Assembly (NCBI GenBank): GCA_022828595.1
Contig: JAKGHH010000001.1
Span: forward strand, 75,450,401 to 75,514,400
Length of the DNA: 64,000 nucleotides
Source: Nelumbo lutea
Lineage: Eukaryota > Streptophyta > Magnoliopsida > Proteales > Nelumbonaceae
Reading direction: 5' to 3'
In this document: positions 46,774 through 57,069 of the stretch, in pieces
Layout: every line of letters starts with the position of its first letter
How positions within the stretch are numbered: position 1 is the stretch's first letter
Position numbers and translations under genes: made by a program
Notes under the pieces: model-generated
The model's input: only the letters and a program-made list of their open reading frames with translations
The model's database searches: none
Told to the model about the DNA's origin: nothing

Positions 46774-47736
46774 ATGGCGGCACCTTTCCATTTCACGGGC
46801 AGCTTGGGTTTTCCTCCTTCATCTCCTAGTCCAAGATCCCATCTCCATTGCTTATCACCATGTAATAGATCCATAAAGGTTAGTATGTCCCAAAATCAAT
46901 CTTACTGGACTTGTGTAACTCAGAAAATAGAGGACCAACTCAAGCAGCTCATCCCTGTACGTCCACCCCTCTTGGTTTATGAGCCTATGCACCATCTTGT
47001 CTTCACCGCCCGGAGAACCATGGCACCTGCCCTATGTGTGGCAACCTGTGAGCTCGTCGGAGGGCAGCAGCCAATAAGTCCAAACCAAGCACTGGTGGTT
47101 GCCTCTGCTCTACACCTCGTGCAAGCTGCACTATTTACCCATGAACAGCTGCCGCTGACGGATCGCCCTATTCCGTCAAACCCAGAAGCGTTAACCCATC
47201 ATCACGCCTTCGCCGCTGGTGTGGAGCTTCTAACTGGGGATGGCATCTTAAGTTTTGTGTATGAGTTATTGGGTAGATCAGACGACCCCGCCGGTGGCAA
47301 TTCCGAACGGCTTTTAAGGGTCATCATCGAGATTGCACGCGCTATGGGATCAGAAGGAATGGTCGATGGTCAGTACCGGAAAATGCTGTGCAGCGTGTTG
47401 GGTTCGGAGGAACTGTGTGACATGGGATGGGTTGATCATGTGTGCGAGAAGAAGGACGGACGGCTGTATGCTTGTGGGGCTGCTTGCGGAGCCATTTTAG
47501 GAGGAGGTAGTGAAGAGGAAATAGAGAAACTTAGAAATTATGGCCTCTATGTGGGGAAGATACATGGATTAATGCTGTATTATCATAACAATAGGACTGG
47601 AGGGGAGGAGAAGGGCTTCACAGATTTGGTGGAGAGGTGTACAAGTTTAGCACTCAAGGAACTTGAAGGATTCAACCAAGGCATGGTTCAGACCCTTTCT
47701 AGCCTTGTTCGAGCAAGCTTTTGGGATAAATGTTAG
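46774..47736 (+). CDS. GPPS.SSU: Geranyl diphosphate synthase small subunit, type I, plastidial
   Basis: A single 320-aa exon. ATG 46774 (gcaATGg) was chosen; the frame opens 27 bp earlier only at TTG. Residues 1-40 are rich in Ser and Pro with few acidic residues, as a chloroplast transit peptide should be. The fold is trans-prenyltransferase-like, but the DDxxxxD substrate motif is replaced by HEQLPLTDR (123-131) and the second Asp-rich motif by GLYVGKIHGLM. It keeps both CxxxC motifs, CVATC (88-92) and CGAAC (234-238), which in this family mediate binding to the catalytic GGPP synthase subunit. Other family marks are EPMHHLVF, ELLTGDGI, SEGMVDGQY and CGAACGAILGGGSEEEIEKL. The known role is to bind the large subunit and shift its product from C20 to C10 diphosphate, feeding monoterpene synthesis. 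No frameshift is seen; it should be functional. The alternative, a type-II subunit, fits less well. Confidence 0.9.
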   Translation: MAAPFHFTGSLGFPPSSPSPRSHLHCLSPCNRSIKVSMSQNQSYWTCVTQKIEDQLKQLIPVRPPLLVYEPMHHLVFTARRTMAPALCVATCELVGGQQPISPNQALVVASALHLVQAALFTHEQLPLTDRPIPSNPEALTHHHAFAAGVELLTGDGILSFVYELLGRSDDPAGGNSERLLRVIIEIARAMGSEGMVDGQYRKMLCSVLGSEELCDMGWVDHVCEKKDGRLYACGAACGAILGGGSEEEIEKLRNYGLYVGKIHGLMLYYHNNRTGGEEKGFTDLVERCTSLALKELEGFNQGMVQTLSSLVRASFWDKC

Positions 47737-47936
47737 TTAAGATATCTCAACATTTTACTCTCTCTCTTGTGTGTGTGGTGTGTTTGTCTGTTTGATGCAG
47801 AGAGCCTACCTTAGTGACTTAGTCTGTCTGCAGTGATGCTGATACCACATCAGGTAACTGTACCAATAACTGATATACGTTTTCTGTGATAGCTGTTTAT
47901 GCAAGTTGCAAATATATATGTGGAAAGGAGGGAGGC

Positions 47937-48025
47937 CGGATTCAGTCCTCACAACACTTTTAACTGTACATTTGGAACATTCACGATTAGAGGCTGCAAG
48001 TGTTGTGACTTGTGAGGACTAAATC
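47937..48025. repeat. Imperfect foldback 200 bp downstream of the GPPS small-subunit gene
   Basis: ATTCAGTCCTCACAACACTT pairs with AAGTGTTGTGACTTGTGAGGACTAAAT, leaving a six-base bulge and a loop of about 45 bases. It may be a tiny MITE or lie in the 3' transcript. Confidence 0.6.
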
Positions 48026-48189
48026 AGAATTAATTAGAAAGGAGGACCAGACATGCTCTTCACAAAGCGCTCCTTATACCAACCTAATTTGTGAGGTTGG
48101 TGTGAATAGCAGATCCGGAATCTCTAAGGGCAGTTAAGAAGTTCTCTTTTTCCTTTGTAATCTCCCCCCCCCCCCCCCTTTTTTCCTTC

Positions 48190-50095
48190 TTAAGAAGTTT
48201 TCTTAAGAAGGCCTAACTCCTGATCGAGCAAACATAAGAGCTAAAAGGGCAGCTTGAGCCTCAAAATCTCCAGAGGATCGCCAATCCTCAACTTTACTGA
48301 TCTACCAAAACAAAACTTTCCACAAGAGTCTCTGGGGAGGAACCCAGCTCCTTCAGCTTGTGAATTAGTTGCCCCATCGAAGTAACTTAAGAGAACTGAG
48401 AGAAAGTTTCCCCCATCTAACTAAGCTCTCTTGAGTAATGTTGGACATATATAGACTTATCGTTGAAGATATAAACTATATTTATGATTGTGCTGCAAAC
48501 ACTACTACTCACAGGTTGAATTAATGCTTTGTCTTCCATCACTAACTTACACCTCACCTTCCATATCTTCCCCATATAAATTGTCCATTTCAAACCAGTT
48601 GAGCAATGAATCCTGAACTGTCCAATGGGGACTCAAATCCACTCCAAGTGAAAATTGGGAAGCAAACCATATATGTTCTAGCGATTATTGGACAAGAGAA
48701 GAATAAATGGTCGGTGGACTCCGCCGCCATTTCACAAAGATGGCATAATGGGTATTAGAAATAGAGCTTGCAATAGGTAAAGCCCCATCTAGGCATCGCC
48801 ATAGAAACATGTGTACACGGGGGGTGGGGGCAGATGTTTGATTTTTAAGAATGATATATGTCTCAAGTTACATTACCAAAAAGCAACAGAGGAAGATGAA
48901 GATTGAGAATGCTTCCAGACAAGAATATCTTTCAACTCATGACTAAACAAAAGGAGTGGAATAGAGATAATCAAAGCCATAATATTTTCACCAAAGGAAT
49001 CTGATGATATTCTGGAATGCATCCACTCATCATGTGATTCTAGATGTATAAAGTTAGAGCTACCCCGAGAATTGGAAGTGAATATGTGGAGTTGTGGGTA
49101 ACAAATCACGAGGTTGTCACCCATTGTTGTAGGAAATGGGTACGTTGTAGTCTATGGACCATCCATTTCCTACTATCCAGTTGTAGTCTTATCGAAGAGA
49201 GACCAGGTGTGAGTCAAGATACGTTGTACACCTCGGTGCTGTTCAAAAACTGTAATTAGTAGTCAAATGCCTTGTTCCATAAGTAATCCTGTTCTATTAA
49301 GAACCGCCAACATGGTTTCATTTCATTAGTAAAGGTCCAATCCACTGTAAAAGTTTTTGGAACACAAAAGGGGTGCACTGGACGAGTGCACCAACCAACC
49401 AGATTCGGCCACGTCGATGGATCTGGGAAGAGGTAAGTTAACAGGATTTTGGCCGCCTACTAAAGATGTTCAATTCAACCGGACACAAAAAGACAATTGT
49501 TTCCTCTCTCTCTCTTCCTCCTCCTTCTCCTCTTCTTCTTATTCTTAGTGAGTGACAGTAGTGGTAAGGTACTTGGTAGCCACATGACAAAAGCCTAAAA
49601 CACGAGGGAGTGTTTTGGCCGTCAACTAAAGGTATTTGTCTTTTTGTGTCCGGTTCAACCGAACACTTTTAGTTGACGGCCAAAATCCCTCCCGTTAACT
49701 TACCTCTTCCCCGCTCTACTCTATCGACGTGGCCGATTCTAGTTGGTTGGTGCACTCGTCCAGTGCAGTGCACAGAATGCAGACTCCATATATGGGGTAG
49801 AATTTATTGTTAGTGTGGACCGACCAGCATGAGACAAGAACCAACTCTTCCGGTGGAGAGATGATCCTCTGTCGACTCCTCCTATGAACAGTCTTACTAA
49901 AGAATATGGAGGATTTAGCTGAACTTACTTCTTGACCTGTCCAAGAGCAGAATTGATTTAAAATTTCCTTGAGACGGTGAATTTCTCTTTTGGGACCATG
50001 TCTACAAATCAAAATATCATCCGCGTACATGATATAGTTCAAAGCGATGCCATCCGAACAAGAAGGCCTCTGAGAGGGCATTTTGTAACATCTAT
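48190..50095 (-). mobile_element. LINE (non-LTR retrotransposon) 3' fragment, split by a MULE
   Basis: Minus strand, 5' to 3': YIMYADDILICRHG and ILNQFCSWTGQEV...KSSIFFS (reverse transcriptase palm, about 50050-49880); VGNGWSIDY and DILVWKHS (49190-48890); FLWRCLDGALPIAS and STDHLFFSCPI (zinc-binding region, about 48830-48680); YFDGATN...GAGFLPRDS (RNase H, about 48390). These are the C-terminal domains of plant L1-type LINEs. The N-terminus and much of RT are missing, and stops break the frame. Confidence 0.75.
49371..49768. mobile_element. Mutator-like element with ~130-bp inverted repeats, inside the LINE
   Basis: Left arm GGTGCACTGGACGAGTGCAC...CCAACCA...GGCCACGTCGATGGA...GGTAAGTTAAC...TTTTGGCCG...CCGGACACAAAAAGACAA is repeated inverted at about 49631-49768. 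The outer right tip CAGAATGCAGACTC resembles the Pack-MULE TIR tip. The centre holds a CT/TCC pyrimidine run and a second foldback. No convincing 9-bp duplication was found. Confidence 0.7.
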
Positions 50096-50278
50096 TCTGA
50101 ATCCAAAACCGAAAACAAACCAGACACATCTGGTGTGGTCACAATTGATCTTCGCCTTGATTAATTTAACTTTTGTAACATCTATTCTTTGAAAGGTTTG
50201 CTTTGAGAGGGCATTTTGTAACATCTATTCTTTCTGATAATCTTAATGCTGTTCGGGGTTGCATGGATCCGATTTGTT

Positions 50279-50315
<37 letters not shown>

Positions 50316-51440
50316 TAAATCCTTGAATTTATTAGCCCACCGCCTTGCATCTATATTGTGAGGTTGGTTCTGACTGTATGTGGGATGTTAGCCCACCCGA
50401 TGTACTTCTTAATCTTCTGAATGCATAATTCACTTTTTTTAATTTCTTAAAAAGAAAAGGAACTGGAAAAACAAGTAAAGACTCATACTTTTTATCTTAT
50501 TCACCAGGTTATAGTCAATGAGGTTTTCAACAAATTGGGGGTGATTTGGATCTGGTTGTGGGCCCATGGGTAATATACACTAATGTGCCATGGGTCCACC
50601 CGATTTTTTTTTTACATTGTGCCCAGTTATGATATCCCATTTCCCCTTTTAAGAAAACTCTTGCCTTTAATTTGTATATTTTGCCTTGATCGGCTTGACC
50701 ACCAAATTACATCGTTGAGGACAAACTCTCCATGTTTGTGTGGCTAGAATAGCTTTAATGAAATCTCAGGGGTCGCTATTTCTAATGCCTCATCAACATT
50801 GTTTTTACAAACTCTCTCTTCCTTCCCTTATTTTATTCTTTTGATATCACCACCTCCCCACCAGAACTCGCATGAATTTTCACAATTTCATCACAAATTG
50901 AGCTGAACAGTTAAAAACATGATATAGCGAAAAAGTGGGAATTGTTGTCACCACAGCTTTGAGTATCACGAGCAAGCTCGGATCTCCTGCAAATAATAAC
51001 TCTGCTCACATGACTTTCAACCGCATATTGGGAATATCTCTCATACATACATGTATGTTAAATTTATGGAGAAATGTTTCCAATATGTGGCTGGATGCAC
51101 ATTCTTAGTGTATGAGATCCTCTCATCAGTGTAAGTGTGTAACCTCCCTTTCCTGCCAAGATAAATAAATGATTTGTTCACCTTGAAAATTGAGGGGTCA
51201 TTTGGCAAATCTTTTTTGAAAGATCTTCTAAAAGCTTTGATAGTTAAAAGACGATGTGAGCTTTTGCATCAATATCTTAGCAGCATGAAGATTGTTTGTT
51301 TAAGGCGTATCTGTCAGTGTGTCTTTCCGTGAATTGAAAAAAAAAGGTGACAAGCTCCATTTGGAGCTTCCCCAAAAATAGCCTGTAATAGGCTTCTTGC
51401 ATCTTTTCTGGGCTATGACTTTTGATGGATAGATCTTTTC
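50096..51440. other. Intergenic DNA, no gene
   Basis: TTTTGTAACATCTATTCT occurs three times (about 50089, 50174, 50211), and an (AT)n tract lies at 50284-50312. The rest shows no recognisable coding or repeat structure. Confidence 0.5.
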
Positions 51441-51445
51441 CCAAC

Positions 51446-52320
51446 TGATAGAGCGCAATCTGGACGATCTTAGCTATCAACGATTTCGCCTCTGACTAGA
51501 GCAACGGGGGACCTGAAATGGAGAAGATGAGGGAACTTTGGGGGGGAACCCGGTGAGATAATTCCGAAGCTTAAGTTAGTATTCTCTCAAAGGCAAATTA
51601 AAGACCAGATGGCGCAAAGTTCACATACCTTGTTGTTGGGGGTAGGGGGCCTTTTATAACCACTTCATGCACTCGCTCCGAAGCCCTTGTCAGGTCAGGT
51701 ATGATTACCCTTGCTTCTATCAGTTCGAGTGTCGCCCTTTCTGCTGGGACAGAACCGTCACTGCTTTTTGTCAGAACCGTCTCTGTAACTGGAGATGGCG
51801 GTGTTAGGAGGCGGTGGCAGGTGGCCGTTTGGAGTGCGGCCATCAAGCGTCAGATCCCAAGTCAGTCAGGTGCGCTGCCCTTGGGTACGGACTTCCTCGG
51901 TGTCAGGCATGGTACGGTTTGTTTGGTTTTGGTGTCCTGAGGGCGATGTGGTGGAGTGGTGAGCGAGGCGAAGTCTTGAGTTTGGAGGTATGTCCTGTAG
52001 GGCAGGCCAGTTCGGCGAGGTGTGTCCCGAACTGCTAAGGCAGGCCAGTTCGGCGAGGTGTGTCCCGAACTGCTATAAGGTAGGCCAGTTTGGCGAGCTG
52101 TGTCCCAAACTGCTATATGCAGGCCAGTTCGGATTACTATCTGGTTTGGGGCCTAAGGGTGAGTTCGGGCTCCTAGTAGGTAGTTCGGACCGCTGGTAGG
52201 GGAGTTCGGTCAGCCGGTTTCTCCCCTTGGTGCTCGCACCTTAGGCGTGCTTTTATGCCGAGTTGTTGCCTTTGTCACGTGTTGTGTAACTGTGAGATCG
52301 GGCCAAATCTTCCTTCATCA
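51446..52320 (-). mobile_element. Left (3') LTR of element 2
   Basis: Begins TGATAGAGCGCAATCTGG and ends CTTCCTTCATCA. It contains a minus-strand TATA-like region (ggttataaaaggcc) at about 51645-51660 and about three direct copies of GGCCAGTT(C/T)GGCGAG.TGTG at 52005-52120. Confidence 0.92.
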
Positions 52321-52336
52321 ATTGCCCCCCATTCCT
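52321..52336 (-). other. Polypurine tract of element 2
   Basis: The minus strand reads GGAATGGGGGGCAAT directly before the LTR. Confidence 0.8.
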
Positions 52337-52599
52337 CACGCCAAGGGTCTTGCCCAGGCGCGGTGAGTTTGCGAAGTGGTAGGTGGATTTGTCCCGTTCT
52401 TCGGATCTTGACAGCGTGAGGTGCTTTGCCAGGGTTCTTTGGTTTTCTGGAGCATCCAAAAAAGGTGGGAGACGTGCCTACTACTTATGAATGTTGGCAG
52501 GCGTGGCAGCGCGCGTTTATTTTAAATTTCAAAAGATCACGCCGCTGGGACGTGACAACAAGTCTTTTAATTTTGAAAAAGGCGCACCATTGTCATTTT

Positions 52600-52780
52600 G
52601 AGGGGACGTGCGCTGGCAGTTTTTTCAGTTGCAGAGAGACGTGTGCGGTGCAATGTCAGTTTCAGAAAGACGTGCGTCGGCGCGTCGACGGTTTCAGAAA
52701 GACGTGCGCTGACGTTTTGTTCATTTCGGAGAGACGTGCGCCAATCACGTCTCGATCTCAGGGGACGTGCGGTCAGCGCG
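52600..52780 (+). repeat. Short direct repeats with GACGTGCG core
   Basis: Several copies, about 35-40 bp apart, of (g)gacgtgcg(c/t) preceded by cagaa or ggga, lie just upstream of the TATA box of the antisense gene. The array resembles a set of upstream promoter elements. Confidence 0.55.
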
Positions 52781-52836
52781 AATGCGGGCCGTCGGATTGG
52801 CTTTGATATGCACTATTGGTTCTTGGTTACTGTAGC

Positions 52837-52844
52837 TATAAATA
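52837..52844 (+). promoter_or_regulatory. TATA box for the antisense gene of element 2
   Basis: GCTATAAATAGTAGGGG lies on the strand opposite gag, matching the position and core of 14365 in element 1. Confidence 0.65.
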
Positions 52845-53038
52845 GTAGGGGACTTAGTCGATTTGTCACTTCTACGGTTTGCTTCTTGAGCTCGCATCCA
52901 ACTTTCCAGCTCGCGTCCAGGCCTTCCAGTTCGCGTCTAGGCTTGTTACTTCGCCTTCAAGGCTTTTGGCTTGTTCCAGTTTCTAGAGCCTTCAAAACTT
53001 TCTGGTGAGTACCTTCCTGAATCCACCTTTTCTCCTCG

Positions 53039-53372
53039 ATGTCAAGCTTTGATAGCTCAGACGATTCTTCAAGTAGGACTGATGTAGGTTCTATGAACCG
53101 AGTCATATCCCTAGATTGTCTTACTAATCCTGAGGTGGAACTTGGGCATGACCTTGAACCCATAGGCCGAGCCGCTTCGGGCAGTTTGGCGTCTACCTCT
53201 CATCAAGGTCGGATGCTAAACAGGTTTGGTCCTTCGACTATGACGCCCGAGGGGCTCCAAACTCTACTTATCTCTTACAATCTTCCTGGGGGGTATACCT
53301 ATTTCATTCCTTCAAGTAGCTTTCCTTGGGAACACGGTCCTGATGAGATCGTGATTTTTTCCGCCTTCGGTT
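53039..53372 (+). pseudogene. 5' end of the antisense gene of element 2, fused to gag antisense
   Basis: The frame opens MSSFDSSDD and continues ASTSHQGRMLNRFGPSTMT and SSFPWEHGPDEIVI, matching element 1 (MSSSVDD, ASTSHRGREPDQFGASTMT, NFPWEHGPNEIVI). It then runs into sequence that is the complement of gag. Everything after EIVI, including the Transposase_28-like core, is deleted. Confidence 0.75.
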
Positions 53373-53374
53373 CT

Positions 53375-54735
53375 TTGGTTGATCTCTTCCTCTGTTCTCA
53401 TGAACTTATCTGCAAGCTTGAGGAAGTCGGCCATGGTTGCTGGTTGGTTGGCCACCATGTGCCATTTGAATTCTTTGTGTATTACCCCTCTTTTGGCCGC
53501 TGCGAGCTGTACCGCGGGGTCTAACTGTGGGATCTGCAAGCATGCTTCATTGAACTGCTTGATGTAGCTCTGAATGAGTTCTCCTTCTCTTTGGATTACC
53601 CCGAAGATACTTTCCTCAGTTCTGGGGCACCTCTTGCTGGTAACAAAGTGAGCGGTGAAGATCTGCACGAACTGGGCTCAGCTTCTTATTGACCCAGAAG
53701 CTAGGTTCCGGTACCAGGTGCGGACCACCCCCCTGAAGGTGGTGGTGAAGGCTACGCACATGCATGACTCGCTGGCCCTAGCGAGGTGCATTTGTGACTG
53801 GAATGTGTCGACGTGGTCGTTGGGGTCAAAGGACCCATCATACTTGTCCAGAGATGGAAGTTTGAAGTCTCTAGGCAGGGGGACTGCCAGAAGTTCTGAT
53901 GAAAGGGGGGAAGGAAGTGAGAGAATTGGGACGGTTTTTACCTCATTCGAGCTCGTCTCTTCCTTGCCTCTGAGCTCGGGTAGGACACGGGTAGCAGTTC
54001 GACGACTTCGCTGGTGCCTTCTTTGATCGGGCCTGGTGCTGGCGCTGCTGGCCTCCGTATTGTCGAGCTCAATGGGCCCAGACTGCTGGCCTACTGCTAG
54101 GGCACTGAACCGGTTCTCTGTGAGTGGGAACTTGGGCCTGGAGCGCCGAGGTGACTTTGTGGGTGAGGTTCCTGACCCACCTACGAGCTGCGAGGCGGTG
54201 GCGATTTTTCTTTGCTTTTGTCCTAGGGATGAGACCTGGCTATTAGGGGGGTTCTGGGGTTGGGAAGCTTCTCCTCGGCGAGGTCGTCCGCCTTGAGGGG
54301 AGGCCTTAACCGGCTTCGAAACAGGGTGCCGGGGGGGAGCAGTGATTGGTTTAGGTGTAGCTGAGGGAACTGTTGCTGGTAATGGTGCTGGGAGAGGTGG
54401 TTCAGTACTTGGTGTTGCTGGAGTTGGTGCTGCTGGAATTATTGCATTTGGGCTTGCATTGCCCGCATGCATTGCATTAGATCATCCAGCTGGTTCTGGC
54501 AGGTTGCCAGTGGGACAGCAGTTGGTTCAGCGAAGTTCGTTTCAATAGGGAGTGGAAGAGGGATGTTCAACGAAGGAGGGTTCAGGGGCGCCACTACTTG
54601 TGGCACATTCAAACTGGGGATCCCATCCACTGAAAGAGGGATGGTGAACTGCCCAATGCACACCGCTGGAACATGGAGTTGCCCTTCGGTGGTGGTTGTT
54701 TCTGTTCCACATCCGACACTGTTGGAGGAGGCCAT
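53375..54735 (-). pseudogene. gag of element 2
   Basis: Start ATG at 54735 (MASSNSVGCG), with a proline-rich linker, LDKYDGSFDPNDHVDTF and RTWYRNLASGSI, then a frame change near 53675 and FNEACLQIPQLDP, FKWHMVANQPATMADFLKLADKF. A stop near 54439 splits the first part. It matches element 1 gag but lacks the zinc knuckle, lost in the internal deletion. Confidence 0.8.
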
Positions 54736-54800
54736 GGGTGTTGGAGTTTTTGAAAGAAGGGTTGGTAAGAGAGATTTAGAGGGAGGCTTTTAGAAGCATT

Positions 54801-54816
54801 CCCACAGACGGTGCCA
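54801..54816 (-). other. Primer-binding site of element 2
   Basis: TGGCACCGTCTGTGGG on the minus strand, two bases from the LTR. Confidence 0.85.
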
Positions 54817-54818
54817 AT

Positions 54819-55692
54819 TGATGGAGCGCAATCCGGCTGGTCTTAGCTGTCAACGATTTCGCCTCTAACTGGAGCGACGAGGGGCTTGAAACGGAGAAGG
54901 TGAGGGAACTCCGGGGGGAACTCGGTGAGATAACTCCGAAGCTCAAGTTAGTATTCTCTCAAAGGCAAAGTAAAAACCAAATGGCGCAAAGTTCACAAAC
55001 CTTGTTGTTGGGGGTAGGGGGACTTTTATAACCACTTTGCGCACTCGCTCCGAAGCCCTTGTCAGGTCAAGTATGATTACTCTTGCTTCTGTTAGTTCGA
55101 GTGTCGTCCTTTCTGTTGGGACAGAACCGTCACTGCTTTTTGTCGAAACCGTCTCTGTAACTGGAGATGGCGGTGTTAGGAGGCGGTGGCAGGTGACCGT
55201 TTGGAGTGCGGCCATCAATCGTCAGATCCCAAGTCAATCAGGTGCGCCGCCCTTGGGTACAAACTTCCTCGGTGTCAGGCATGGTACGGTTTGTTTGGTT
55301 TTGGTGTCCTGAGGGCGATGTGGTGGAGTGGTGAGCGAGGCGAAGTCTTGAGTTTGGAGGTATGTCCTGTAGGGCAGGCCAGTTCGGCGAGGTGTGTCCC
55401 GAACTGCTAAGGCAGGCCAGTTCGGCGAGGTGTGTCCCGAACTGCTATAAGGTAGGCCAGTTTGGCGAGGTGTGTCCTGAACTACTATATGCAGGCCAAT
55501 TCGAATTACTGTCTGGTTTGGGGCCGAAGGGTGAGTTCGGGCTCCTAGTAGGGAGTTTGCACCGCTGGTAGGGGAGTTCGGTCAGCTAGTTTCTCCCCTT
55601 GGTGCTCACGCCTTAGGCGTGCTTTTGTGCCGAGCTGTTGCCTTTGCCACGTGTTGCGTAACTGTGAGGTCGGGCCAAATCTTCCTTCATCA
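54819..55692 (-). mobile_element. Right (5') LTR of element 2
   Basis: Begins TGATGGAGCGCAATCCGG and ends CTTCCTTCATCA. It aligns end to end with 51446-52320. Confidence 0.92.
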
Positions 55693-55697
55693 CCAAC

Positions 55698-56306
55698 CAA
55701 TTGGGAAAAGACCAAAACGTGGACTGCCGGGCTTCTAAAAAGCTGACAACTTGCATAAAAAGACACATCAAATGGGCCTGGATTTTTGGATTTACCTTAC
55801 CAATCAGTCAGAAGTCCAAGGTAAATGGAGAATTTGCTCACCTATGAGTTGAAGTCGTGTCTTATGCTTGAACGGGAGAAATTTTGAGATTTGGAAATAA
55901 TCACTTGCTTACTGAAGCTTGTTCATACTCATTGAGAACATCCATGATACTATGATAACTCTTTGATATTTCCTTCGGAGACAATAGGACATTGTGAGCT
56001 ATTTTAATTCCAGAAATGCTTTTACTTCGAACCAATTCATTTAATCTTGCAAAAAAAACTTCAAGAGTAGATCAAGAAAAGGAAAGGAGACAAAGGATCC
56101 CACATCTAAGCCCATCATACTTCTTGATTAAACAATCATCTATTAGGATTTTGTAAAACACAATCTTCAAACATTACATGATTCATCTTATCCATTTCTA
56201 ACCAAAGTTCATTTATGACATACATAACTTTCTCTAAAAAGGCAATTTTATATTATCATAAACTTTATTCATATCCAATTTTATAACCATTACTCATTTC
56301 TTCATC
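55698..56306. other. Intergenic DNA, nothing recognised
   Basis: Starts with TTGGGAAAAGA, the inverse of the TCTTTTCCCAA on the far side of element 2. No coding signal. Confidence 0.5.
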
Positions 56307-56309
56307 TTA

Positions 56310-56845
56310 GGCCATGTTTGGGAGTGCTTAAGTTAAAAATAAGTGCTCAAAAGCAAGTGTTTTTTCAAATAAGCATTCATTTGCATTTGACACCCAATTT
56401 TTTCAAATGCTTATTTTAAAAAATAAGCACTCATTTCATATTGGGCGTTTGGTAGTCTTTTTCTCCAATAAGCACTTAAACAAGCATTTATGATTATTTA
56501 GTCCTTCATTTTCTTTCAAATTTTCAAAACATACCCTTATTAAAGCACTTTTATAAAAACACTTTTGTGAAAACACTTTTATGAACACACTTTATAAAAG
56601 TGTTTTTATGAAAGTACTTTTATAAAATTCAACTAGGTATAATTTTATAAGTGGTATTTTAAAATTCAACTAGGAATAAATCTGGAAGAAAAAAAAAAAT
56701 TGAATAAGTGCTTATACAATAAGCACTTAAAAAAGATAGAAATTTAGACTTAAAAGTACACTTATTTTGGGCTTATTTCCCATAAACCAATAAATGCTTA
56801 ATGGCCCAAATAAGCAGTTATTTTTAAGCACTCCCAGACATGGCC
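56310..56845. mobile_element. Tourist-like (PIF/Harbinger-type) MITE
   Basis: Ends GGCCATGTTTGGGAGTGCTT and the inverse of AAGCACTCCCAGACATGGCC. TTA flanks both (56307-56309 and 56846-56848). The interior is built of repeated aagcact/agtgctt and acttttataaaa words. Confidence 0.85.
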
Positions 56846-56874
56846 TTAGTATGTTTTATAAAATGTATTATCTC

Positions 56875-57066
56875 ATGAGCAACCAAAACGTTGCCAGTTA
56901 TGAATCTGTTAGGCAAGAAAGCACTTTGGTTATTGCTGATGACCCCATTTACAGCCAACTTGAGTCTATTTGTAAGCACTTTGGCTATGATTATATACAT
57001 CGTGTTGCAAAAGCTAATGAGTCCAAATGGACTAGTTTGTCTAGGGTTTTTGGTCTTGGGGAATGA
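56875..57066 (+). pseudogene. Unrecognised 63-codon coding-looking fragment
   Basis: The frame from ATG 56875 (MSNQNVASYESVRQ) to TGA has balanced amino-acid composition unlike the neighbouring AT-rich shadow frames, with IADDPIYSQLESICKHFGYD and KANESKWTSLSRVFGLG. I cannot assign a family. It could be an exon or gene fragment left between MITEs; no splice partner was found. Confidence 0.3.
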
Positions 57067-57069
57067 GTG

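Larger units (their letters stand above)
51446..55692 (-). mobile_element. Internally deleted Tat-like Ty3/gypsy element (element 2)
   Basis: Flanked by perfect 5-bp target duplications CCAAC (51441-51445 and 55693-55697). It has two LTRs of about 875 bp, a minus-strand primer-binding site and a polypurine tract. It keeps gag and the start of the antisense gene; protease, RT, RNase H, integrase and most of the antisense gene are gone. The deletion joins the two remnants near 53370. LTRs differ mostly by transitions. Confidence 0.92.

Noticed and set aside
49716..50129. Single 137-codon protein
   Set aside because: Only the first ~110 codons are LINE reverse transcriptase; the end reads into the inserted Mutator-like element.
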